Both the position numbers and the translations under genes were made by a program. Of a DNA stretch of 64,000 bases, positions 5,671 through 13,288 are shown piece after piece. Origin of the DNA: a virus; the IMG/VR virus record IMGVR_UViG_3300002835_000103, positions 1 to 64,000 of that record; one strand, written 5' to 3'. How positions within the stretch are numbered: the first letter of the stretch is position 1; each line of letters starts with the position of its first letter. A model generated the notes under the pieces. That model searched no databases and was not told where the DNA came from. It saw only the letters and a program-made list of their open reading frames with translations.

Positions 5671-6579
5671 TTAAGCACCTTGTGTCAATACATACTTAGC
5701 CAATTGTTTCCAATCGCCACCTTCTGCACGAATCTTTGTCGTTGAGATTAACGAACGCAAACTCAAGTTCTCAATGCTGTTGCCAATTGTCTTGATGAAT
5801 GCAATTGCGTCAGCTTTATGTGATGTTGCAAACTCTGGCATAAACTCTGAATCGCCAATCAACACTTCCATGCGCTCAATCTTTTGTGCTTGTGTCATGC
5901 TCAAGTCAACGCACATTGCACGACTCTTAACAGCTTGGTCTACACGATCAAGATCCATGTTCGAGATAAACACAATGCTACCTGTAAACTTGAAACTGCG
6001 GGGCAGATCGTCATCTTTCATGTCTGCATTCCAGTTGATCCAGCGTTCGCCGTATGAGTCAAGTGCACCCTTGAGCAAGTTAAGAGCAACTGGGTCTTTG
6101 AGCACGCTATCGCAGTCATCAAATACTAATACTTGACCATTGCCTTCGAACAATGTGCGATACAGACCTTTAGCAGTACTGTAACCTTTTACAATGCGAA
6201 AACTCTTTTCACTATTAATGCGAGCACCTTCTTCGAACTGTGCTAAGTCTGTGGTGTCAATCAAGTTCTGTGCTTTGAGTGATTTCAAAACAGTATGTGT
6301 CTTACCCAAGCCACCTTGGCCTGTGATAATTGCCGATGCGATAGTCTTTTTAGCAACCATTGAGACCATTTGTGCAACAAAGTCAAAACGCTTGTTGATA
6401 CCAAATTCGTCAACCTTGGGCTGGGTATTTACAGTACCGCTTACTGGTTCTACTTGCAAACCTAATTTAGCAATCTGGTCGCGCACATAAGATTCGTGAC
6501 GTGATCTTGAGACCATTTTGCCATCAACAAAACCTTCGAAACGATTCTTTGCTTTGTTGAAAATTACTTTTACACGCAT
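5671..6579 (-). CDS. AAA-type P-loop ATPase
   Basis: 302 residues. Walker A is GQGGLGKT (87-94) and Walker B is VLVFDDCDS (150-158), followed by a FTGSIVFISN strand that fits a sensor-1 position. The first 80 residues form a separate short basic domain (KNRFEGFVDGKMVSRSRHES). It hydrolyses ATP by family, but the substrate is unknown. An AGGAG site precedes the ATG. Two leftward promoters and an array of TTTGCACA words lie upstream, so it appears tightly regulated. It leads a four-gene cluster down to 4918. Confidence 0.8.
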   Translation of the reverse strand: MRVKVIFNKAKNRFEGFVDGKMVSRSRHESYVRDQIAKLGLQVEPVSGTVNTQPKVDEFGINKRFDFVAQMVSMVAKKTIASAIITGQGGLGKTHTVLKSLKAQNLIDTTDLAQFEEGARINSEKSFRIVKGYSTAKGLYRTLFEGNGQVLVFDDCDSVLKDPVALNLLKGALDSYGERWINWNADMKDDDLPRSFKFTGSIVFISNMDLDRVDQAVKSRAMCVDLSMTQAQKIERMEVLIGDSEFMPEFATSHKADAIAFIKTIGNSIENLSLRSLISTTKIRAEGGDWKQLAKYVLTQGA

Positions 6580-6610
6580 ACTAACTCCTGTTTTTGTTTG
6601 CTATATATCT

Positions 6611-6639
6611 ATTATAATTGCTTTTGCACATTTGCACAA
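6611..6639 (-). promoter_or_regulatory. Proximal leftward promoter of the ATPase cluster
   Basis: TATAAT (6611-6616) with a 17-bp spacer to TTGTGC (6634-6639) on the minus strand. The -35 and spacer are made of two tandem TTTGCACA words, so a bound regulator would cover the promoter. Confidence 0.55.
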
Positions 6640-6724
6640 GCAAAGACCCTTTTGGCTTTATGGGTTCTTTTGATTTGCACAAATTTACTTTTCATCATGT
6701 CATAATTATATGTGCATTTGCACA
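6623..6724. repeat. Four TTTGCACA sites, candidate operators
   Basis: TTTGCACA occurs at 6623-6630, 6631-6638, 6674-6681 and 6717-6724. The last forms a palindrome TGTGCATTTGCACA (6711-6724) that fills the spacer of the distal promoter. Four exact 8-base copies in about 100 bases, each over or beside a promoter element, point to a regulator binding site. Confidence 0.6.
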
Positions 6725-6733
6725 GTTTGTCAA
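6705..6733 (-). promoter_or_regulatory. Distal leftward promoter of the ATPase cluster
   Basis: TTGACA (6728-6733), a 17-bp spacer and TATAAT (6705-6710) on the minus strand. The spacer contains the palindrome TGTGCATTTGCACA. The leader to the ATG at 6579 would be about 120 bases. Confidence 0.75.
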
Positions 6734-6776
6734 GCGTTTTTAGTCAAAAAGATTCGAATTTCTGCTAAAAAAGTGC

Positions 6777-6805
6777 TTGACAGGAGATCAAAAAGAATAT
6801 ATAAT
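6777..6805 (+). promoter_or_regulatory. sigma70-type promoter of the plus-strand operon
   Basis: TTGACA (6777-6782), a 17-bp spacer and TATAAT (6800-6805). It lies 35 bases before the first plus-strand gene at 6840 and diverges from the ATPase promoters. Confidence 0.85.
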
Positions 6806-6839
6806 CGAGGTAATATTATCTACAATATAGGGATTCTAC

Positions 6840-7007
6840 ATGGATATTCAGCCAAAAGACATAAGTAAAGGTCATTTTTATATCAGTTTGATTAAAAGTG
6901 GAATGCGAATTATAGCAGGTGCATACTTAATCACGGGTGATTTTGTTATTGCCGGTCTATTGTTAATTACTGCAGAACTATTGGGCATTCTTGAGGAGTT
7001 GGTATGA
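6840..7007 (+). CDS. 55-residue membrane protein
   Basis: Starts MDIQPKDISKGHFYISLIKS, followed by two hydrophobic segments (MRIIAGAYLITGDFVIAGLL and the following LITAELLGIL). An AGGG site lies about 9 bases upstream, and the stop overlaps the next ATG (ATGA). It resembles short membrane proteins found in T4-like aquatic phages. Function unknown. It leads the rightward operon from the promoter at 6777. Confidence 0.65.
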   Translation: MDIQPKDISKGHFYISLIKSGMRIIAGAYLITGDFVIAGLLLITAELLGILEELV

Positions 7008-7195
7008 ACAATAACGACACAACAAAACAACGCATGGAAGAATTAATGGCTCCTGTAGAACAACAGATTTTGATGTGCGATAATAGAGAAGATATACTAA
7101 TGATGGCATGTGCTATGATGCAACGTACTCATGAGATATTTGTAAATGAATTGGGTGAGGATGGTGCTAAAATAATGTATGAAGATTATGTATAA
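7004..7195 (+). CDS. Hypothetical small acidic protein
   Basis: 63 residues, helical and acidic (MEELMAPVEQQILMCDNRED), Met-rich. A strong GAGGAG site lies 7 bases before the ATG. It is coupled by 4- and 8-base overlaps to its neighbours. No recognised family. Confidence 0.7.
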   Translation: MNNNDTTKQRMEELMAPVEQQILMCDNREDILMMACAMMQRTHEIFVNELGEDGAKIMYEDYV

Positions 7196-7355
7196 AGATT
7201 CTAAATTTAGATTGTGGGTTTTTAGATTATGGCATGAAAATCTAGAAGAAAGATTCCTACACAAAGAAGAACAAATAACTATTCAAGAATATTGGGAAAA
7301 ATATAAATGGTGGATAAAAAGAGAATATCGACATCAAACACGAAAGAACAAATAA
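7188..7355 (+). CDS. Hypothetical basic Trp-rich protein
   Basis: 55 residues beginning MYKDSKFRLWVFRLWHENLE, with a second Trp-rich stretch EYWEKYKWWIKREYRH. It starts inside the end of the upstream gene and its stop overlaps the next ATG (TAATG), which argues for translation. The amphipathic basic helix could bind membrane or nucleic acid; this is a guess. Confidence 0.6.
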   Translation: MYKDSKFRLWVFRLWHENLEERFLHKEEQITIQEYWEKYKWWIKREYRHQTRKNK

Positions 7356-7558
7356 TGAGTTTTAGAAATCAAATCATCGATGCAACCGCAGCACGATACA
7401 CCGCAGATATTGAACAGTTACGAATTGACGCTGAAGTATTATTACAACATACTGTGGGTGTGCCAGGTTCATCTAGCACCTGTGCATCATTCGATGCCAT
7501 AGTAACACAGATTGCTTATTTGGAATCGAAGCTCGCATCTTTGTCATTATTTAAATGA
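7355..7558 (+). CDS. Conserved small phage protein of unknown function
   Basis: 67 residues from MSFRNQIIDATAARYTADIE. I take the ATG at 7355, which overlaps the upstream stop. A longer frame from 7307 would run through the gene at 7188. The pattern of an N-terminal helix plus a VGVPG turn and a second helix is typical of a small protein I associate with T4-like aquatic phages. Function unknown. Confidence 0.65.
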   Translation: MSFRNQIIDATAARYTADIEQLRIDAEVLLQHTVGVPGSSSTCASFDAIVTQIAYLESKLASLSLFK

Positions 7559-7827
7559 AAATCAAAGACGGAGAGACATTTGAACAATGGTCTGAAAGAG
7601 TCAGACAATTTGAATTCGGTTATGCCATGCAAGCATTGGCACACGGAACGCCCGCTGACACAATACTAGAACAGATGTCTATTCGCATCACAAATAAAAT
7701 GAAACATTATATTCTCATTTGCATCAAAGTACCTTACAGTTATGATGTGAATAAAAATAAACTTGAATACGAACAAATAATGAAACTGATATCTCCGGTT
7801 GCGGATCATGTCACTTGGGATAATTAA
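7555..7827 (+). CDS. Hypothetical protein
   Basis: 90 residues (MKIKDGETFEQWSERVRQFE), predicted alpha-helical at the start and alpha/beta later. The ATG overlaps the upstream stop (ATGA). No recognised domain. Confidence 0.7.
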   Translation: MKIKDGETFEQWSERVRQFEFGYAMQALAHGTPADTILEQMSIRITNKMKHYILICIKVPYSYDVNKNKLEYEQIMKLISPVADHVTWDN

Positions 7828-7829
7828 AA

Positions 7830-7919
7830 ATGAAACACACAATTTATTACGTTTTAATCGTGGCAGTATCCACAGCTGCTGTCGCAGTGCAGATACTTTA
7901 TAACTTACACAGAGTTTAG
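7830..7919 (+). CDS. 29-residue membrane peptide
   Basis: MKHTIYYVLIVAVSTAAVAV plus a short tail, a single transmembrane helix with a basic N-terminus. It starts 2 bases after the upstream stop. Its last 15 bases overlap the convergent gene at 7905. Confidence 0.45.
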   Translation: MKHTIYYVLIVAVSTAAVAVQILYNLHRV

Positions 7920-8225
7920 GCCTTCTAACTCTCGATCTGATTCTGTTATTACCAGAGTCGTGTTGGGCATTATCTTTAGCAATGCCTTTTGTATCTCATC
8001 TAAAGACTTGCCTTGAATTAAAAATGCTTCAGGGTTCAGAGTCCATAAGTATACTTGATCTCCGTGATGCTCAACTCGGCATTCTATATACTTTTCCTGT
8101 TCACTGGGAGGAGTAATCATTTTATATTGTTGCATGTCTTTATTAGTTACCGCTCTAATAAAGCCAATTGCATTCCAAATTATCCACGCATAAAATATGC
8201 ATTCAAGTAGTTGTTGTATTGTCAT
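7905..8225 (-). CDS. Hypothetical membrane-anchored protein
   Basis: 106 residues with an N-terminal hydrophobic segment (LLECIFYAWIIWNAIGFI) and a soluble C-terminal domain with beta pattern (YIECRVEHHGDQVYLWTL, MPNTTLVITE). No recognised family. It lies 6 bases downstream of an RCC1 adhesin gene and is the last gene of that leftward run. Its 3' end overlaps the plus-strand operon. Confidence 0.6.
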   Translation of the reverse strand: MTIQQLLECIFYAWIIWNAIGFIRAVTNKDMQQYKMITPPSEQEKYIECRVEHHGDQVYLWTLNPEAFLIQGKSLDEIQKALLKIMPNTTLVITESDRELEGLNSV

Positions 8226-8231
8226 ATGATA

Positions 8232-9368
8232 TTAATCACTGATGGCCATGGTGTGTTGACCACCTGCATCAACCGTTGACCAAGTTGTTAAAGCGCCAAC
8301 CTGTACTGGACTAGATACATATACAGTTGCGCTATTACCTATACCTAATCGACCGGAGCTGCTGTTACCCCACGCCCACATGGTTCCATCTGTTTTAATA
8401 GCCATGTTGTGATAACTACCTGAAGCAATATTTAACCAATTAGTTAATGCGCCAACCTGTTTTGGGCTTGAATAGTTTGTGGTATTGCCTAATCCTAATT
8501 GCCCATTTGAATTGCGACCACCCAATCCCCACATGGTACCATCTGTTTTAATGGCCATGCTATGATAACTACCTGAAGCAATTGTTAACCAAGTTGTTAG
8601 GGCACCAACCTGTACAGGACTAGATCTATATGTTAGATTGCCTAATCCTAATTGCCCATGTGGATTCATACCCCACGACCACATGGTACCATCGGTTTTG
8701 ATGGCCAAGCTGTGATTATAACCTGCAGAAATTCGTAACCAAGTAGTTAAAGCACCAATCTGTACTGGACTAGATATATTTGTAGTATTTCCTAGACCCA
8801 GTTGTCCCTGTGCATTATATCCCCACGACCACATAGTACCATCTGTTTTGACGGCCATGCTGTATTGAAAACCTGCATCAATTTTTGACCATGTGGTTAA
8901 TGCACCAACCTGTACTGGACTAGATATATTTGTAGTATTTCCTAGACCTAATTTACCGCTGCTACCATTACCCCATGACCACATGGTGCCATCTGTTTTA
9001 ATAGCCATGCTATGATAAGTGCCTCCAGCAATACTTGACCAAGTTGTTAGGGCACCAACCTGTACTGGACTAGATATATCTGTAGTATTACCTAAACCTA
9101 ATTGGCCGTTTCCGCCTGAACCCCATGACCACAAGGTACCATCTGTTTTGACTGCCATGGTGTGCTGGCTACCAGCAAAAACTGTTGACCATGTACCTAA
9201 AGCACCAACCTGTACTGGACTAGATATATCTGTAGTATTACCTAAACCCAATCTGCCATAGCTATTTCTACCCCATGACCACAAGTAAAATTCTGGTACA
9301 GGAACCGGAGGATCCCATGTCTGCACATTCATTCCACCAAGAGCAAAGTTAACATTTGTAATTTGCAT
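8232..9368 (-). CDS. RCC1-type seven-bladed beta-propeller adhesin
   Basis: 378 residues. After a 17-residue tag (MQITNVNFALGGMNVQT) and a proline linker come seven roughly 50-residue RCC1 repeats, each with the core KTDGT(M/L)WSWG...GQLGLGNTT...SSPVQVGALTTW. Seven repeats predict a closed propeller. Blades 5 and 6 share the segment IASGSYH, suggesting a recent duplication. RCC1 repeats in phages are found in tail or fibre proteins, so receptor binding is the likely role. It stands apart from the main array, behind a glycine-rich and a GIY-YIG gene. No Shine-Dalgarno sequence precedes the ATG, only an A-rich leader. Confidence 0.85.
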   Translation of the reverse strand: MQITNVNFALGGMNVQTWDPPVPVPEFYLWSWGRNSYGRLGLGNTTDISSPVQVGALGTWSTVFAGSQHTMAVKTDGTLWSWGSGGNGQLGLGNTTDISSPVQVGALTTWSSIAGGTYHSMAIKTDGTMWSWGNGSSGKLGLGNTTNISSPVQVGALTTWSKIDAGFQYSMAVKTDGTMWSWGYNAQGQLGLGNTTNISSPVQIGALTTWLRISAGYNHSLAIKTDGTMWSWGMNPHGQLGLGNLTYRSSPVQVGALTTWLTIASGSYHSMAIKTDGTMWGLGGRNSNGQLGLGNTTNYSSPKQVGALTNWLNIASGSYHNMAIKTDGTMWAWGNSSSGRLGIGNSATVYVSSPVQVGALTTWSTVDAGGQHTMAISD

Positions 9369-9380
9369 TTTAATTCTTTC

Positions 9381-10277
9381 TTATACGTTTGCTGTGTTTG
9401 TTGATGGGAATGCTCGACCGGATCCCCAAATAATTCTTACTGCTCCAGTACCACCAGGGCCCGAGAAGTTAGGTCCATCTGTTGCGCCACCTGCACCCAC
9501 TACCACAGTATAACTTTGACCTGGCACAACTTCAATATTATTTTTCCAACCAAGGCCACCGCCGCCGCCATTGATAGTATAGGTGCCTGAGCCACCACCA
9601 CCATAGAAACCGCCAATCCCGCCATTAGTACCCGAACCATTTGGATATTGTACACCATTACCACCACCTGATCCGCCTCTAGCAAAACCGCTACCATTTA
9701 CTGAACCAAGTGGCGACCCTATACCGCTTGTGCCTTGACCTAAGATGCCAACACCGCCTCCAGGTCCCCAAACACCTCCACCACCTCCACCGCCTTGGCC
9801 ATCGCCACCTGCAATAGTAGCAGTAGGTGCGGCCGTACCTTTACCCGCATCGCCACCGTTTCCTGAATATCCGCCAGCGCCACCGCCACCATAAAAATCA
9901 GTACCTGACCCATTATAGCTATTACCACCATTGCCACCACCGTCACCTACATAACCACCACCAAAACCATAACCGGCACGCAGAGTACCCACTGCGCCAC
10001 TATAAGCTCCGCCTCGACCACCGCCTAATCCTGCCACTGTTACTTGGCTTATAAAATAACTATTGCCGCCATTGGTCACACTTGCTGCAGTACTTGAAGA
10101 ACGACACCCGCCACCCCCGCCACCAACCGCCACAACTGCGACGCTATATACTCCAGGTGGGGCAGTCCAACTGAATGTGCCTGCAGTAGTAAATTGAGCT
10201 TGACCTGGCGGAGTCGGAGGAGGCGGAGTAGTAATAATTTGCATTCCGCCCAATAACTCTAATCCCGATAATCGCAT
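9381..10277 (-). CDS. Glycine-rich fibre tip or adhesin protein
   Basis: 298 residues. The tag MRLSGLELLGGMQIITT and a PPPPTPP linker are followed by a beta segment (FTTAGTFSWTAPPGVYSVAV) and then a long glycine-rich domain full of GGGG runs. The opening segment is typical of glycine-rich phage fibre tips, whose polyglycine sheets form variable receptor-binding loops (compare T-even gp38-type adhesins). It has the same tag-linker-tip plan as the neighbouring RCC1 genes. An AAAGG site lies upstream. Confidence 0.75.
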   Translation of the reverse strand: MRLSGLELLGGMQIITTPPPPTPPGQAQFTTAGTFSWTAPPGVYSVAVVAVGGGGGGCRSSSTAASVTNGGNSYFISQVTVAGLGGGRGGAYSGAVGTLRAGYGFGGGYVGDGGGNGGNSYNGSGTDFYGGGGAGGYSGNGGDAGKGTAAPTATIAGGDGQGGGGGGGVWGPGGGVGILGQGTSGIGSPLGSVNGSGFARGGSGGGNGVQYPNGSGTNGGIGGFYGGGGSGTYTINGGGGGLGWKNNIEVVPGQSYTVVVGAGGATDGPNFSGPGGTGAVRIIWGSGRAFPSTNTANV

Positions 10278-10278
10278 C

Positions 10279-10680
10279 TTATACCTTTAAATTCTTGATA
10301 TGAGTTTTATGTACGCGGCATTGCACTTGGCCGTTGTAATAATCTTCTGTTTCTAAAACTCGTCTATCCATTTGTTCTCTTGCTTCTAAATAATTGCACA
10401 AACCTTTGTTTGGGCATATATGCAGTATCTCTCGTATAAACTTATCCGCACCATGCGTTTCAACATCAGCTTTAACTTCATCAGATGAAGACCAATAATC
10501 CCTCCAATCTGACTCAACCTTTAATCTTTTCTTCTTACCCTTAACTACCTTTGTTCTGCGAAACCAAAACAACTTTTTACCTATATACTTGCGATTCGTG
10601 GCAGTATTGGTAATCAAGTACACGTAACCATACGCGTCGTCTGGAATAAGTTCTAAAGGGTTTCCGTTATATAGCCACAT
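10279..10680 (-). CDS. GIY-YIG-like endonuclease family protein
   Basis: 133 residues. GYVYLITN (18-25) and RKYIGKK (30-36) form the GIY-YIG signature, followed by a basic stretch (VVKGKKKRLKVESDW), SSSDEVKADVE, and a C-terminal LEAREQMDRRVLE with the expected acidic residue. Similar stand-alone proteins occur in T4-like aquatic phages as putative endonucleases. It lies between the zinc-finger gene and the adhesin genes and is preceded 23 bases upstream by a perfect TATAAATA late box, so it is probably a late gene. Confidence 0.75.
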   Translation of the reverse strand: MWLYNGNPLELIPDDAYGYVYLITNTATNRKYIGKKLFWFRRTKVVKGKKKRLKVESDWRDYWSSSDEVKADVETHGADKFIREILHICPNKGLCNYLEAREQMDRRVLETEDYYNGQVQCRVHKTHIKNLKV

Positions 10681-10702
10681 CTAAATACCAATATTAAATT
10701 AG

Positions 10703-10710
10703 TATTTATA
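10703..10710 (-). promoter_or_regulatory. T4-like late promoter box
   Basis: TATAAATA on the minus strand, 23 bases before the ATG at 10680. It separates the nucleotide operon from the late genes down to 7905. Confidence 0.7.
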
Positions 10711-11065
10711 CGGTTTCCCAATAGTCGTTTCCGTCTGAAAAGTTATCACCATCATCCCTAGGTGGAACAAAGAAGTAATCGTCGGGATTTGTCATTATAT
10801 CTTCGGCGTCTTCAGCTAATCCGCCGGTTCCCATGATGCCGGCTCGTTGCAGCATTTGGGTTTGTATAGATTTCTTATATCTATGCTCTTCAGATTCTTC
10901 GCGTGCCATGTATGCCGCTTGCTTTTCTGAAAAGACTTTCTTTTGTTCCGCATTCCATTGTCTGGAATTGGCACAGGCGCGAGAACAGAACTTACCTGGT
11001 TTGGTATGCTCTGTGCTGCACTTAGGACAAGTCTTCGTCTTCGTACTCATCCTGTTGGTCTGCAT
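10706..11065 (-). CDS. Zinc-finger protein of unknown function
   Basis: 119 residues. A Cys cluster CPKCSTEHTKPGKFCSRACA gives two CxxC/CxxxC pairs that should bind zinc. A basic helix and an acidic C-terminal tail follow (DNFSDGNDYWETV). The zinc knuckle resembles those in HNH/NUMOD-associated proteins, so DNA binding is plausible. The first ATG (11065) has GGAG 9 bases upstream; a second ATG at 11050 is possible. It overlaps the small zinc-ribbon gene upstream by 44 bases. Confidence 0.65.
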   Translation of the reverse strand: MQTNRMSTKTKTCPKCSTEHTKPGKFCSRACANSRQWNAEQKKVFSEKQAAYMAREESEEHRYKKSIQTQMLQRAGIMGTGGLAEDAEDIMTNPDDYFFVPPRDDGDNFSDGNDYWETV

Positions 11066-11183
11066 CCATATGTGCTCCGCAGAATGGACAAAACTCTACT
11101 TTATAATAGTCTTCGTCAAGATCAAAATTTATCTTGAAGACGCCATCACATTCGACACATTCGTGGTGTTGTTTTCTTGCCAT
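11022..11183 (-). CDS. 53-residue zinc-ribbon protein
   Basis: Reads MARKQHHECVECDGVFKINF, then an acidic middle and FCPFCGAHMD, ending in a very acidic tail. The pair CxxC (residues 9-12) and CPFCG (32-36) forms a classic zinc ribbon. It overlaps the end of the cytidylyltransferase-like gene by 55 bases and the start of the next gene by 44, yet both halves of the ribbon are intact, so it is very likely real. Function unknown; transcription-factor-like ribbons of this size occur in T4-like aquatic phages. Confidence 0.7.
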   Translation of the reverse strand: MARKQHHECVECDGVFKINFDLDEDYYKVEFCPFCGAHMDADQQDEYEDEDLS

Positions 11184-11623
11184 GATAATCCTCTCTTTTT
11201 AGTTTCTGCATCAAACACTCGTTGACGCAGGTCAGATGAACTAAAGAAATGATCTCGTTTATTGAAATACAATTCTATTCCTCTTTTCAAGCAAATGTCC
11301 TTGCCTGTATATTCTGTATCTTTATATTCTTCACCTAAGATTCTTACATCAATTGGCAATGCCATAAAGATATCCTCGAGCTCTTTCTCCGTTGAATATA
11401 CTATAATCTCATCAACATGCTTGCATGATGATACCTGAATTTGTCTCTCAATGATTGACTGCACAGGTCTGTTTTTAGATTTTCTATCTATTGTGGGATC
11501 GATTTGAATCGCAGCAATTAGATAATCGCATTGACGCTTTGCCTCTTCCAACATAATCACATGACCTGCATGGAACAGATCAAATGTGGAACACGTAATT
11601 CCAATTTTTTTGTTTACACTCAT
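11129..11623 (-). CDS. Cytidylyltransferase-like nucleotidyltransferase
   Basis: 164 residues. The N-terminal CSTFDLFHAGHVIML carries the HxGH nucleotide-binding motif (18-21), and SSSDLRQRV near the end stands where the family has ISSTxxR. The size and layout match glycerol-3-phosphate or sugar cytidylyltransferases (TagD/RfaE type), which activate small alcohol phosphates with CTP. The exact substrate cannot be read from sequence. The ATG overlaps the deaminase stop (ATGA). It could supply an activated sugar or glycerol for surface modification, or a cofactor. Confidence 0.75.
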   Translation of the reverse strand: MSVNKKIGITCSTFDLFHAGHVIMLEEAKRQCDYLIAAIQIDPTIDRKSKNRPVQSIIERQIQVSSCKHVDEIIVYSTEKELEDIFMALPIDVRILGEEYKDTEYTGKDICLKRGIELYFNKRDHFFSSSDLRQRVFDAETKKRGLSWQENNTTNVSNVMASSR

Positions 11624-12084
11624 ATTTTCTCCACTTCAATGTTACACTTATTTAAAAATTCTATACCTTCATCGCTTCTATATTGATTGCGATAAAACAC
11701 TTTTTTAATCCCTGCTATATGTATAAGTTTAGCACATTCAAAGCAAGGTGCATGAGTGATATACATCGTAGCCCCTGCACCTGATTCATTTGATTGTGCC
11801 AACTTGCCAATAGCATTCATTTCAGCATGAATAACTTCTTTCTTTGTTTCATACTTATATGTTCCCATGGTATGCCATGGACCACCTTCGTCAATTATAT
11901 ATTGCGATTCTTCATATACTTCATTCTCACAATTATTATCCCAGCCCCTGGGTGTGCCGTTATAACCGATAGATATAATTCTGTTATCTTTCTCAACAAC
12001 AGCACCAACCTTTAATCGTTTAGCCGATGACAATGTAGAATACGCCTCAGCAACAATCATATGCGTATTATCAAATTTACTCAT
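11620..12084 (-). CDS. dCMP deaminase
   Basis: 154 residues. The zinc site is HAE (86-88) with PCFEC (113-117); GAVVEKDNRIISIGYNGTPRG is the substrate-side motif of phage dCMP deaminases. The enzyme converts dCMP to dUMP, the substrate of thymidylate synthase, here ThyX in the same operon. The ATG at 12084 overlaps the upstream stop; a TTG two codons earlier is unlikely. Confidence 0.9.
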   Translation of the reverse strand: MSKFDNTHMIVAEAYSTLSSAKRLKVGAVVEKDNRIISIGYNGTPRGWDNNCENEVYEESQYIIDEGGPWHTMGTYKYETKKEVIHAEMNAIGKLAQSNESGAGATMYITHAPCFECAKLIHIAGIKKVFYRNQYRSDEGIEFLNKCNIEVEKI

Positions 12085-12719
12085 TTCCAACTCACCATTT
12101 TAAATCTTTCCTTAGGTACACCAAAGTATTTACATTTCCAATCACTTTGAGCAAAAAAGTCTAAATGATACCATTCATCTTTATGCTTAATTATTTCTTT
12201 AGCAGCATCATCCCAATCTATAGTTGCAAACTCTGCTTGTACTAACAATTTACAGGCTTGCACTTCTTCACAATCAAACCCATCATATTCCCAATGTAAT
12301 ACTTCAAAGCAATTGCCGTGCCTATCAACATAATCCATAGAGAAATCTAATCCCCATTTTGGACGTAATGATATAACTTTATGCACTAAAGGTAATTGTT
12401 TTGCCCAATATGTTAGTTCAGCTAATGCTTCACCTTCATACCCTTTTCGTTCAAATAACAAACTATGGTTTAGAACTGCACCTTCTATCTTAGGATATTG
12501 TGTAAACCAATCTTCTTTTAATGCTGAACGATGTGGTCTATGTTTTTTATCTTTTTGCCTATTACTATAAGCATAATGTCTTTCCAATTCAGTTAGATCA
12601 TAACCATTTTGGTCAAACAGTTCCACATCTTCCGGTGTGGGTGTGTATAATATTTTATCAATGGGTTTAGACCAATAACCATTTGTGTTAAAAGAATTAT
12701 TGGTTAATTCAATTTTCAT
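12081..12719 (-). CDS. Hypothetical protein of the nucleotide operon
   Basis: 212 residues, rich in Trp, His and acidic residues (LHWEYDGFDCEEVQACKLLV, DEWYHLDFFAQSDW). No motif I can assign. It lies between the zinc protein and dCMP deaminase, coupled on both sides, so it is co-expressed with nucleotide metabolism. Confidence 0.7.
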   Translation of the reverse strand: MKIELTNNSFNTNGYWSKPIDKILYTPTPEDVELFDQNGYDLTELERHYAYSNRQKDKKHRPHRSALKEDWFTQYPKIEGAVLNHSLLFERKGYEGEALAELTYWAKQLPLVHKVISLRPKWGLDFSMDYVDRHGNCFEVLHWEYDGFDCEEVQACKLLVQAEFATIDWDDAAKEIIKHKDEWYHLDFFAQSDWKCKYFGVPKERFKMVSWK

Positions 12720-12885
12720 CCCATTTTCCTTCAGGGCATTTTGCTCCAGGTATCATAGTCTTTGCCCATATAGAGCATCCACATTTATCGCACACCTTAG
12801 CACCAATGATAGTAGTAAGATGTTCACACTTGTCGCAAATTTCTCTGCGTTTTAATGTGAAACTTATTTCATTATTACTATTCAT
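12709..12885 (-). CDS. 58-residue zinc-binding protein
   Basis: Contains CDKCEH (17-22), CDKCGC (32-37) and a C-terminal AKCPEGKW. Five or six Cys in CxxC pairs suggest a zinc ribbon. The frame fills the gap between its neighbours (1 base after the upstream stop, 11-base overlap with the next gene). The terminal CPEGKW is typical of a small metal-binding phage family. Function unknown. Confidence 0.7.
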   Translation of the reverse strand: MNSNNEISFTLKRREICDKCEHLTTIIGAKVCDKCGCSIWAKTMIPGAKCPEGKWDEN

Positions 12886-12886
12886 T

Positions 12887-13288
12887 TTATTTTATAATAG
12901 GTCCGCCTGTTATCCACAGTTCACAACTTCTAGTACCCGCACATTTAAAATGTAGTAAATTGCAATATCCTAAATCTGCAGATTCTCTAGTTTTCTCTGC
13001 TTCATATGCCTCTTTACCCATGCCGCCTTCTATACATTTATACATTGCGTCAGTTATATTGAACGCAGCGCAATTAGCACATTGCATAGTCTTGGCCGTT
13101 TTTTCACTAATACCCCATTGCTTAGCAGAAACTTTCCAGTAGTCTCCTGGTTCATCTGGATTAGCTGGTCCATAATGATGTTTATCTATAGCTATTTGTC
13201 TATTCTTAACATTGATGTCTAAATTTTGAGTAGCTATAGGGCATCCGTTTTTAGATGCCTCCGATAATAGTTCTTTAAAAGTTTTCAT
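12887..13288 (-). CDS. Cys-rich hypothetical protein, possibly metal-binding
   Basis: 133 residues from MKTFKELLSEASKNGCPIAT. The ATG overlaps the NrdB stop (ATGA). Cys are arranged as CANCAAF, YKC, YCNLLHFKCAGTRSCELW, resembling small iron-sulfur (HiPIP-like) proteins, so a redox or metal cluster is plausible. This is inference from Cys spacing only. Its place right after nrdB hints at a link with the reductase. Confidence 0.65.
   Translation of the reverse strand: MKTFKELLSEASKNGCPIATQNLDINVKNRQIAIDKHHYGPANPDEPGDYWKVSAKQWGISEKTAKTMQCANCAAFNITDAMYKCIEGGMGKEAYEAEKTRESADLGYCNLLHFKCAGTRSCELWITGGPIIK

Noticed and set aside
6612-6698. 28-residue basic reading frame in the ATPase leader (minus strand)
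   Set aside because: It lies across the operator repeats and the proximal promoter, and the ATG coincides with the predicted transcription start. It is more likely chance.
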